In this document: one piece after another, positions 55,401-64,000 of the stretch
Layout of the letters: each line of letters begins with the position of its first letter
Numbering within the stretch: the first letter of the stretch is position 1
Translations under genes and position numbers: made by a program
Origin: Plutella xylostella
Lineage: Eukaryota > Arthropoda > Insecta > Lepidoptera > Plutellidae
Assembly: GCF_932276165.1 (NCBI RefSeq)
Contig: NC_064004.1
Span: 444,001-508,000, forward strand
Reading direction: 5' to 3'
DNA length: 64,000 nt
The notes under the pieces: model-generated
Database searches by the model: none
What the model was told of the DNA's origin: nothing
Seen by the model: the letters and a program-made list of their open reading frames with translations, nothing else

Positions 55401-58400
55401 GCTAAAAACGCTCTTAGACACTTCAAAGACACCTGTCCAAGGTCCAAATCGTCCAAAACCTGGATTCGTTGTAGCAGCTTTTACACAGTAACCCTACTAA
55501 ACACTCACCTTATAGCTATTAGTGACGGTCTGCACCTCGGGCCCTCCATACACATGTAGGACCGTGGGCCGGCGCCCGGGCCGAGCGCCGCGCCACAGTG
55601 TACAGTAGGCCACGGCGCCGCAGGAGAGGCGACACGCGTAGATTTGTGGAGGGGGGATGTCTAGCACTGAGAGGGAGTTTTCTGCGGAGAAATGGGTTGC
55701 ATTTAGCAATATATAATTCTGCAGCATAGCGTAGCGATCAAATCTGGGTCTCAGGTCTCTCTAAATTGACGAACGAACGAACGAGAATTGTCACGCAACT
55801 GGCACGCTTAATAGAAGGAGACAGAGTCTTGCTTAGCGCTTCTGTTTAGTTTTTTCTATGCTTCGGAGCTCTGCGCGTGCATCAGCTTGGCGATTGCCTG
55901 TTCGTTAATTTAGAGAGTGATCCCCTTGATGTAAATTGTTTGGATCTGATTCATGTTTGACGGATAAGCGATGCTTTTATTTATTTAACGTTTATAATAA
56001 CGTTTATAATATAACGTTATTAATTCTTGATTGCTAATTGGTAGCAGAAGTGGCTTTAAACTAAAAAAGACATTAAATATATTTCTTCCTCAAAGACGGC
56101 GATTGGCCCCGCTATAAAGCTGATTTGTCGAAACAGATAGGGTGTGATTAAAAAAGGACGCTAAAGTGGTAAATCTTGAAATACAATATTTTTTTGTAAT
56201 GGCACAAAACGATAGTGAGCTCTTGTTTTATTTGTAGTGAAGAAGGAAGAATAAAGCTACAATTACTGTTAATACCTAGTTTTATAATAAATAAGAACCA
56301 TACCTTTAATAAGTCTACTAGTCTCTATGCAGTCGTCGTCGCCGTCGGCGGAGCGCGAGCTCTCGCGCGACCCGTTCGAGCTGCACGACGTAGACTCTGG
56401 AATATAACACATACACTATTAGAGAAATAAAGAAAGCAGGAAGATTTGCAAACAACCGACAATCGGTGACCGACTCTTTGCAGCTGAAAAATAGAAATGA
56501 AGCGCCACAAAACTCTTCCCAGCCAGCGACTACCGGCTTCTTTTCTAAAGTTGTTGGTCCAGATGGGTCATAGGGCGTCCACGTGAAGCTTACTCTTTTT
56601 TTTGTGGTCTCCAGCTCTTCTTTTCTTCCGTTTACCATTCACCCCATCAGTAAACCGTTCCTCGACACAATACCTACCTACAATACCTCAATGACCAGAC
56701 ATCTTTTTATCTTGACTAGCCTATTATTTTGTTTTTTTAATTAAATACTATTTTATGAACCTTTGACTTGTGTGTTTTTTTTTCTTTTTATTTTTTTTTT
56801 CAAATTATTGTGATTTTTTGTATATATGTGGGATGTGAGAATGGAACGTCATGACTTGAGTAGAAAGGAACGTAAGGTGAAGGTTTCTAATAGTTGTCAA
56901 TTTATAAATTCCTTGTAAATAAATTTGCACGCCATAAGTATGGCAAAACATAGAGAAACTAACAATTTATATTTAAGACCCTTGTATTACTAACCTATGT
57001 TTACAAATAAATACTTTGACTTTGACTTTACTTTGACACTTGCAACTACCCTGACTGCTATCTACAAAGTCTATCTCTCACCTGGCGCGCTGTCCAGCAG
57101 CGTGGCCTGCAGCAGCAGCGCGGGCGGCTGCAGCACGCGGCACACGCGGGTAGTGGGGAGGGTGCTGATGTTGGAGCTGGTTATCACGGCGTAGGTGCAG
57201 TCCTGGGGGAGAAGAAGTGGGTTAATATGCTATTTCGAATGTGAGTAAAATGAGCCAGGGCAGTGAGTACGCCGAAAATATTTAAAGAACAGTTGTTATG
57301 TCGCAGGCATCTGTTTGAATCTCCTTTTTGATTGAATCACTAGCTCGTTCATTGTGATGGCGCTATTCAATTATATGACTAAAGGAAAACTCGTCACGCC
57401 GTTGAATGTAACTTTTGACGTCTTGACTGAACATCATTCAGCGAAGTCGTTGAATGGAATTTGTAATGGTTAGGGTGAACATGACCAGACAAGAGCATGG
57501 AAATCAATAGGCAAAATGCCCAGTCATAAAGGATATATCACAGACAGTAAAATTGCTCAACATAAGCGCACATAGCACATCGGGAGGTTTATGCATCCAT
57601 ATTATAACGTCTTTTGACAAGTTGGGGGACATTGGCAGAATTCACAGCGCTGTATAAATATAATTGTAATTATACTCTGTGGTGGGTTAAAAAACACAAA
57701 TTGGCGCCCAACGTGGGACAAGAAATCTAAGATTGGCGCCCAACTTGGGACATGTAATGTATGAACTTTTCTCTTACCTCATCCATATCCACAGTACAAC
57801 TGTGCCCCACAGTGGTCAGTAGGGTCACATTGTCAGGCTGCGGCGGGTCGTAGGACGCCACGTAGAGGTGTTTCTCTAATGGAGTCTCGCGGAGGCCCAC
57901 GAAGTAGACTAGCTTGCGGGTTTCGTCCACCTGGGAGGGGGGAAATAGGGGGTTGATTAGTTTTATAAAACTAACTTTTGTTAATAGTATCTTAGGACTA
58001 GGCCTAAAACCCTTTCTTCATTAGAAGGAGACCCGTGCCCCAGCAGTGGGGACGTGATGACTAGTGATGGGATGATAATCAATTGGCTATTTTATAATGG
58101 GGGGCCTACTCAAGTAACTGTATCAACTGTTTGGACAGCTTCAAAATTGTTGTAACTTGTCAAGCAACCAAACCAACTAATGTTTGAATGAATGAATACG
58201 CGGATTGTGAGTTTGTTATAGCTTACTTATAAAGCTGACTGTATTTAATTAAAAAAACTTTCATTAGGAAATTTTAACAACATCTTTTTGTTTTTGTTGG
58301 TAATAATTATTACGATGCGCCGGCGCCGTTAAATATAGTTAAATATTGCAGAAGGCGTCTTTTCCGTTTAGGAGTAATTTCGTGATTTTCTCAATGGAAC

Positions 58401-61400
58401 TTTTTCAACTCATAGCCCGTGAGTCTATGTTTTACGACTTTTGAAAATCACGAAAAAATGCATGTTGGACACTTTTGCAACCCTCTGTAGGTATATTCCC
58501 CCCGCTCACCCAGATGTGTCGGCCGAGCATCTCCCACTCGCCGGCGGTGACGGCGCTGCGGGACACCACGTCTGAGGCCAACCCGCAATCTTCTGTCACC
58601 ATCTGAACCACGCCTGGGAAATAATAAACTCAAAATCAAATTGAAATACTATCAAATAGTGTTTTTCATCGTCTATATGCCAAATGTACAAGGGTGTACC
58701 TGAGAGAGAGCACTGGACGTGTACGTCCTGTAGGAATTTCGCCCCCTCTCAGAATAGAACCTCTGCCAAAAATGGAAGTTTAAAGGGTCTGTGTGTCTAT
58801 GGGAGCGTAGCTCATAAACGGTTGAACCAATTTTTGATTAGTTTCTTTGGGACGTAGGTAATGTTACCCCTATTGCTCTTGGTTTATCTGGGTGTAACTC
58901 AAAAACAGATGGACCGATTTGGACGCGGGTTTTTGCTTTAGACAGGTGACTTAATAGAGACTAATTTAAGCCATGTTTTATAAAAATTATGGCTCGGAGC
59001 GGTATAACCACTAGATCCTCAAGGACTATTTTGTGTACTATGCACCAGGGTATAACTCAAAAACGAATGAACGGATTTGGATGCGGGTTTTTGCTTAGAC
59101 AGGTGACTTAAAAGATACTATTCTAAACTATATTTAATCAAAATCCGTCCATCCGCTCAAAAGTTACACCTCTTTTTACTCTCATCCATTCATTCGTTCA
59201 CTTACCTGTATCACTCATATTACTATTATCCCTCAATCTACAGGTATAAAGATACAGGTGCAAATGCCCGGTGCTCTCCGAAGCCCACAGCAGTCGCATC
59301 ATCCCCGGCGGGGAAGGCAGGAAGTGCAGGATGTCGTGCACGTTGATCCACGCGTTCGGGGCGGTCTCTGTTATTAGCACCTGTGGGGGAGATAGTAATA
59401 ATTAGGCAGGGTGGAATTTAGGGTTATTTTTATCAAACTGTACGGGCCTTACCATCAAAACATAGCCATAATATCCCAAACGCTGTCAGTTTGCTGTCAG
59501 ACACCTCATAAATGTGTTTTGTTTTGATTTAAATACCTATTAAACAAGGTTTTTTTTGTTTCAAACTATGAGTAAAACATATTTTATAGATGCATCATGT
59601 TTTTATCTGGACTCATATGTATATTGTTTGTGCTAGCTTTGGAATTCACTCACTCACCTGTTCACTCCTCACCCCGTCTCCCACACAGTTCACATTAACA
59701 TTCCCACTGTTCCCACCAGCGCCCTCTGTCGCCGGCGCGTGCTCGTAGTGGAACTCCTCGCTGAACTGCTCCGGAGGGATCAGGACTACTATATTTAGCC
59801 CCAAATTCATAGAGCTTTTTGACACTTTACAATAGGTTTAAAATTGACGTTTTGATATACGTATTTAATGCTTTTGACCGACGTAAAGAGTCTAAATTCA
59901 TGTGTTTCAATGTAAATTTTAAGCTTTTTGTATATTTAAAATACGGTCTATAAATTATAATACTAAACACTAACCTGTTCGCTCCTCACCCCGTCTCCCA
60001 CACAATTCACATTCACACTCCCACCAGCGCCCTCTGTCGCCGGCGCGTGCTCGTAGTGGAACTCCTCGCTGAACTGTTCTAGCGGGATCAGCACGAGTTC
60101 CAGACGCTGCTGCTTGCGGTCCAGGAGTTGCACCCACACACTCTCATGTCACCGCCATTGTTGTGCCTCAGTTTTTAGAAGGCGCAATCAGACGGTTCCT
60201 TCGATTCGATTTTTCCTACTAATATTATAAATGCGAAAGTTTGCAAGTATGTGTGTGTGGTTGTTACTTCTTCACGTCAAAACGGCTGAACCGATTCTAA
60301 CGAAATTTAGTATGGAGTTAGCTGACACCCTGGATTAATACATGGGCTACTTTTTATCGCGGAATTCCCACGGGAAAACTCTTTAAGGCGAAGTGAAGCT
60401 CGCGGGAACAGCTAGTATTTTATATTATAAACAGCCGTTTTGAAGTGATGAAGTAACAAACATATACGTTTACATACTCACAAACTATCCCACTATAATA
60501 TTAGTAGGATTAAAGTATAACACATAACTCTCACCTGTTCACTCCTCCCCCCCTCTCCCACACAATTCACATTAACATTCCCACTATTCCCACCAGCGCC
60601 CTCTGTCGCCGGCGCGTGCTCGTAGTGGAACTCCTCGCTGAACTGTTCTAGAGGGATTAGCACGAGTTCTAGGCGTTGTTGCTTGCGGTCCAGCAGTTGC
60701 ACCCACACACTCTCATGTCGCCTCCATTGTTGTGTCTTAGTTTTTAGAAGGCGCGATCAGACGGTTCATTCGAGGGAAGGGTTCATTATCTTTTCATTCC
60801 ATGTTCAAACGACAAAATGGCCGAATGCCAATAAACGTTCATTCTGTGTGCAGACCGTTCACTTTTCTTTCATTCGGAGTGGCAATGAATAATGAAATAA
60901 TGAACGAAAAATGAACCGTCTGATCCCGCCTTTATTCCTACTGCCTATTTTATACTTCGATGAGATAGATAAAACACTAACCTGTTCACTCCTCACCCCG
61001 TCTCCCACACAATTCACATTAACATTCACACTCCCGCCAGCGCCCTCTGTCGCCGGCGCGTGCTCGTAGTGGAACTCCTCGCTGAACTGTTCTAGCGGGA
61101 TCAGCACCAGTTCTAGGCGTTGTTGCTTGCGGTCCAGCAGTTGCACCCATACGCTGTGGGGGAAAACGGGGGTTAATAAGCAAGTGTTGGATAAAATTCA
61201 ACGATGGCGGCTAATATTATGGAATTGTATTCAGCCATTTTATTATTTAACTCTAGTTATGAAAAAATAGTTACATTTTTGAAGGCTGCCCAGGGCCAGC
61301 TTACCAAATTGTGCGAGTTGTTTCGTGAAAGGGTAGCAAAACTTGTATCCATCGATACTGACACACTTTCATGTTAATAATTTAAGTAGAATGTGAGGAA

Positions 61401-62300
61401 AAATACAATGAAGAGAAAAATACATTGAAACCAACAAACTCCACTGGTCCACTCTGCTGAAATCTAATTACTTTGTTAATTGGAAGTAGGTAAATAAAAA
61501 AACGTCTTCAGATATAGATTGGAGATAGTACTCACTAGTTCCCATCAGGCGTCCACCCCACTCTGGCCAAGTACTCGAACCACGGGAAGCTTTCTTGCAG
61601 CGAGCGGCGAAGGTCCCAGGTTCGAATGTCTGTGACTTCGAGCCAGCCGGTCGAGGAGTCTGATGCTGTGGGGTAGAGGGGGTGAGGTTATATTTATGTG
61701 GTCGGGGGTTTTATAAGTATTCGGGTAGGAAGTTGTACTTGTTTATGCAATAAACGATTGAGTATTGAGGGTCGGGTTTTTCGCTGATATAATGAACAAG
61801 AAAAGGTAGCAAATTCTAAATGCTCGCTTGCTGGGTAAAATAATAGATTTAATTGAAAAATAAACTCTTTTTTAATTGTGTTATGACGCTTCACTGACGG
61901 GCGACTTTGAATTTTGCATAAAAAATACTACTTGGCATTGGCGTCAAACTGTATGCAAAAAAAAGCGTCTGATGGAATCACATAATATATTATGTACAGG
62001 AAAAGTTAATAAATTATACTTACAAAACGCTGATACTATCAAACAATGAAAGGTATTGTAAAAAGGGTAAGTATACTAAGCCGAAAGGGAGCGACTCAGT
62101 GGGGTCATACTGGAATTTTTTTGTTCTACGACTTTTGATGAAATGAGCGAGAACCTACCCTTTTTTGCAACACACTGTATATATATTTTTAGCTATACTC
62201 ACAGTTCGCGTCCCCGCCTTCGTGGTGCGGCGTCGGCTGCAGGCGGAACGTCGCCATGCGCAGGATGGACTTGGCGTTGGGCGTGCCCGCGCGGGGGAAC
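49441..62300 (-). CDS. DPP8/9: Dipeptidyl peptidase 8/9-like serine peptidase, last 14 exons (5' partial, 581 codons)
   Basis: Exons in order: 62300-62203, 61665-61536, 61153-60982, 59380-59206, 58613-58510, 57930-57778, 57202-57082, 55681-55509, 53457-53314, 52623-52545, 51940-51829, 51431-51351, 50482-50371 and 49533-49441. All phases match. The first nine exons encode beta-propeller repeats (FPRAGTPNAK, VGWTPDGNYVW, VNVHDILHF-type INVHDI, EWEMLGRH, LVYFVGL). The alpha/beta-hydrolase domain follows: VLHVYGGPEVQ, GIRQLRMHML, nucleophile GWSYGG, AGAPVTCWRLYDTAYTERYM, catalytic Asp in GLADENVHF and His in ERHSLR. The match to DPP8/9 runs throughout. The family comprises cytosolic prolyl-specific aminodipeptidases. 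There is no transmembrane segment in the visible part; the N-terminal third lies to the right of the window. The 62.4-64.0 kb LTR element lies in the next intron upstream or flanks it. Three exons have tandem partial copies. Confidence 0.92.
49740..49900 (+). mobile_element. tRNA-derived SINE with an internal deletion
   Basis: The head GACGGTCGAATGGCGTAGTG joins directly to the TATCTATGTATTTGTGTAG body. The B box is missing. It lies in the last DPP8/9 intron. Confidence 0.65.
50794..51055 (+). mobile_element. Chimeric tRNA-derived SINE with a different tail
   Basis: The head matches the family at 1696, but after GTTCTCGGGTCTTGG the tail is GCAATGCACCTCTGCCTACC and CAAGGCGTGAGTGCGTGTGT. That tail is also found alone at 31663 and, diverged, near 47935. 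Confidence 0.65.
53017..53117 (+). mobile_element. RTE-type LINE 3' tail
   Basis: GGATGAGGAAGGCCGAGAGC through CCAGCAGTGGATGATTATTG and ATGATG is the same family as 45411-45735. It sits in a DPP8/9 intron. Confidence 0.65.
53199..53270 (-). repeat. 5'-truncated copy of the DPP8/9 GIRQL exon
   Basis: The last 19 or so codons of exon 53314-53457 (AWEAVIRGKLGQLELDDQ) are repeated with their donor (CAG then GTGACC), 115 bp further 3' in the gene. The first half of the exon is absent. Confidence 0.8.
54044..55145 (-). repeat. Three 5'-truncated tandem copies of a DPP8/9 exon, period about 488 bp
   Basis: Copies at 54044-54169, 54533-54658 and 55020-55145 repeat the 3' two-thirds of exon 55509-55681 (CRLSCGAVAYCTLWRGARPG to TNSYK). 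All are open and all keep a donor (AAG then GTGAAG, GTAAGG or GTAAGG). Each starts at the same Cys codon, preceded by TAGCTCAG..CTAG instead of the real exon start and acceptor. Starts are 487-489 bp apart, continuing to the intact exon. Confidence 0.88.
56327..56407 (+). other. Orphan GC-rich, coding-like fragment (antisense in a DPP8/9 intron)
   Basis: From ATG at 56327 the plus strand reads MQSSSPSAERELSRDPFELH and on to DSGI and a stop, with GC-ending codons nearly throughout. Surroundings are AT-rich. CTCTATGCAG upstream could be an acceptor, which would make it a terminal exon. I do not recognise the peptide. Confidence 0.35.
59658..60709 (-). repeat. Three tandem copies of the DPP8/9 VWVQLLDRK exon
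   Basis: Copies at 60535-60709, 59975-60140 and 59658-about 59785 repeat exon 60982-61153 (VWVQLLDRKQQRLELVLIPL to RSEQ) and keep its donor. The first two reach nearly the whole exon but have no pyrimidine-rich acceptor; the third lacks about the first 45 nt. The first two share an identical 5' flank that becomes one end of a MITE (TIR AGGCGCGATCAGACGGTTCA). In the second copy that flank is cut by a Lep1 Helitron-like insertion. Confidence 0.85.
60214..60415 (+). mobile_element. Lep1-type Helitron-like repeat, copy 5 (complete)
   Basis: TCCTACTAATATTATAAATG through CGCGGGAACAGCTAG then T. It is inserted in the 5' flank of a duplicated DPP8/9 exon copy. Confidence 0.78.
60757..60934. mobile_element. 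MITE adjacent to a duplicated DPP8/9 exon
   Basis: AAGGCGCGATCAGACGGTTC and AACCGTCTGATCCCGCCTT form the ends. The internal GTTCATTCTGTGTGCAGACC segment recurs, diverged, at about 52925-52985. Confidence 0.65.
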
Positions 62301-62865
62301 CTGCGGATAAAGATAAAAATCTATTTATTGCACACGAAAGTAGTTACACAAAAAAAAACAAGAAATTATATACTTAGCACAATAGGCGGTATTGCAATAT
62401 GCTAATAGTCATGTGGCGACTCTTCCGCCACACTATCCGCTACCGCTTATGCCGCTTGGACCATACGCACAGATCACGCCACCCGGCTAGAACAATAGCG
62501 GACCGGCTCGCTCGACCCCCCGCGCGCCTGCCTCACCTCCGCCCGCCGGCCACTCCGCGGCCCGGCGCGGGGACTACACACTGCGGCTCGCGATCATCCT
62601 GCATACACGTAGTTCCTTACTCGCTTAGCGCTTGGCTTTTGCTTATTAATATTTATTGCCTAATATTCAGTTTGTTATATTTGTAACTTAATAGTGTTCG
62701 TTGTGAATAAATTAGCTTTAACCTTTATTCGCGCCTTATCAATTCGCCGCTAACTCCATCAGTAGAAGCATTAACTACCCTCTGTTTCGAGTTCGATTCT
62801 CGAAGCACGGAAACAGCCACAAGCAATCTACACTGGTGACCCTCGACTACAGAACGCAGCAGAAG

Positions 62866-63918
62866 ATGTACGGAGGAGGCAGCGGCAAGTCTTTCGAAGA
62901 GCTGGGTTTGGACCTAAATTTATTTGGTACGTGCAGTGCTTTAGAAGGTGCCGGTGGTACAAGTGACGAGAATACAGCGAGTGGTGCAAGTGCAAAGAAT
63001 CCAAGCGGCGGAGGCAGATCAAATCCAGGTAATCTAACCCATACTAGTTCGAGTAATTTAGCCTGTGGTCCAAGTACAAGTGGCAGCGGAGATAGTCGAT
63101 ACCCAGGCGAAGTCAGTAAAGTTGGGGTTAAGATGCCGCCGTTTTGGAGAGACGATCCAGAAGTATGGTTCTGCCAGGTGGAATGTCAATTCGCTTTAGC
63201 TGGGATCACGAGTGACATAACCAAATTTAACACGATTGTTGGACAACTGGACTCAGACTATGCCGTGTTAGTTAAAGATTTAATAAAAAATCCACCTGCG
63301 ACCGGTAGGTATGCAAAGCTACGACAGGAGATAATTAGGCGGCTGTCCTTCTCACCGGAAAAGAAGACGCTGCAACTAATCCAGCATGAAGAACTTGGTG
63401 ATCGCAAGCCATCTCAATTTCTTTTACATTTGCAGAGCCTAGCCGGTCCTGACGTACCATCCGACTTCATCAGAACCATATGGACTAGCAGGTTGCCGAC
63501 GAACGTGCAGGCCATCGTAGCGTCCCAACCGAAGATGGGCATCGAGGACCTGGCCGAGCTCGCTGACCGAGTGCATGACATAGTGCAGCCTGGTATGTCA
63601 GTGGCCAGTACGTCACGCGCGCCAGTATACGCGCCACCAAATGCAGGTATGTCACTCGAAGGCAAGATAGCTCAGCTGACAGTCATGGTGGAAGCACTAT
63701 ACAGACAGCAGAACGACTACCAAAGCAACCACCAGAGCAGACGTCCTCACAGGTCAAACTCCCACAACCGCCAACGATCGCGCTCTCGCTCCCGCTCTCG
63801 CCAACGCCCGGAGAATCACCCACACTGCTGGTACCACTACACATTCGGTAATAAAGCCAACAAATGCTCTCAACCTTGCACTTTCAAGCAGTCGGGAAAA
63901 CAGGAAGGCAGCTACTAG
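62866..63918 (+). CDS. Gag of a CsRn1-like Ty3/gypsy retrotransposon (350 aa)
   Basis: The first ATG is at 62866 (MYGGGSGKSFEELGLDLNLF). A Gly/Ser-rich N-terminus leads into the capsid-like core of this clade (PPFWRDDPEVWFCQVECQFA, HEELGDRKPSQFLLHLQSLA and SRLPTNVQAIVASQ). An Arg/Ser-rich stretch and a single zinc-binding motif CWYHYTFGNKANKCSQPC follow. This CHCC arrangement, instead of CCHC, is characteristic of CsRn1-type elements. The frame is unbroken. Gag would assemble the cytoplasmic particle that packages the element RNA. Confidence 0.88.
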   Translation: MYGGGSGKSFEELGLDLNLFGTCSALEGAGGTSDENTASGASAKNPSGGGRSNPGNLTHTSSSNLACGPSTSGSGDSRYPGEVSKVGVKMPPFWRDDPEVWFCQVECQFALAGITSDITKFNTIVGQLDSDYAVLVKDLIKNPPATGRYAKLRQEIIRRLSFSPEKKTLQLIQHEELGDRKPSQFLLHLQSLAGPDVPSDFIRTIWTSRLPTNVQAIVASQPKMGIEDLAELADRVHDIVQPGMSVASTSRAPVYAPPNAGMSLEGKIAQLTVMVEALYRQQNDYQSNHQSRRPHRSNSHNRQRSRSRSRSRQRPENHPHCWYHYTFGNKANKCSQPCTFKQSGKQEGSY

Positions 63919-64000
63919 TGGCCGAAAGTGGTTGCCCCAACTCAACAGGCCGACTATTCATCACAGACCGCAAATCCAAACAACAATACCTCATTGATAC
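63903..64000 (+). CDS. Start of the retrotransposon pol (protease), truncated by the window
   Basis: In the -1 frame relative to gag, the sequence NSTGRLFITDRKSKQQYLID matches the segment just before the aspartic protease active site (normally followed by DTG). The frame is open back across the gag stop, so pol is probably reached by -1 frameshifting. The catalytic motif lies beyond the edge. Confidence 0.7.

Larger units (their letters stand above)
62413..64000 (+). mobile_element. Ty3/gypsy LTR retrotransposon, CsRn1-like, 5' end only
   Basis: A likely 5' LTR begins near TGTGGCGACTCTTCCGCC (62413) and ends before about 62800; AATAAATTAGC at 62706 could belong to its polyadenylation region. 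CTGGTGACCCTCGAC near 62833 is in the place of a primer-binding site. gag and the start of pol follow and the element runs off the window. LTR edges are not proved because the 3' LTR is not in view. Confidence 0.75.

Overview
The window is insect nuclear DNA, most likely from a moth or butterfly. Short GC-rich exons with GT/AG junctions and GC-ending codons sit in AT-rich introns. The intergenic DNA carries Lep1-type Helitron-like repeats (TCCTA...CTAG-T), tRNA-derived SINEs, RTE-type LINE tails, a mariner, a piggyBac-like element and a CsRn1-type Ty3/gypsy element. No prokaryotic features are present.

Four host genes can be assembled exon by exon with matching phases. (1) About 3.6-8.1 kb, plus strand: the 3' end of a Kv-channel-interacting (KChIP) EF-hand protein, followed by an unusual in-frame open extension after its TGA. 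(2) 20,993-23,140, plus strand: a complete five-exon BLOC-1 subunit 3 gene (163 aa). (3) 27,699-40,029, minus strand: a complete eight-exon clip-domain serine protease homolog (390 aa) whose catalytic serine is glycine. (4) 49,441-62,300, minus strand: the last 14 exons (581 codons) of a DPP8/9-type dipeptidyl peptidase with Ser, Asp and His intact; its 5' part lies beyond the right edge.

Between and inside these genes are mobile elements. An apparently intact I-group-like LINE with two ORFs lies at about 12.85-18.18 kb. Two head-to-tail TIR units with GC-rich ends (18.18-20.78 kb) lie just upstream of BLOC1S3. An intact mariner (26,304-27,591) lies just 3' of the protease homolog. A 2-kb piggyBac-like element (35,752-37,762), made of two opposed copies of the transposase N-terminal region, is in an intron of the protease homolog. 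Several long foldback elements and many MITEs are scattered through the window. The 5' end of a CsRn1-like LTR retrotransposon starts near 62.4 kb.

The most striking pattern is that three neighbouring genes carry tandem arrays of their own exons. Six exons are affected: BLOC1S3 exon 5, protease-homolog exons 1 and 7, and three DPP8/9 exons. In every case the intact, phase-correct exon is the 5'-most copy in transcription order. All extra copies lie 3' of it and lack the exon's 5' end, while keeping its 3' part and, for internal exons, the splice donor. Some copies abut MITEs. This shared polarity across unrelated genes is the observation most worth following up; an assembly artefact must be excluded first.
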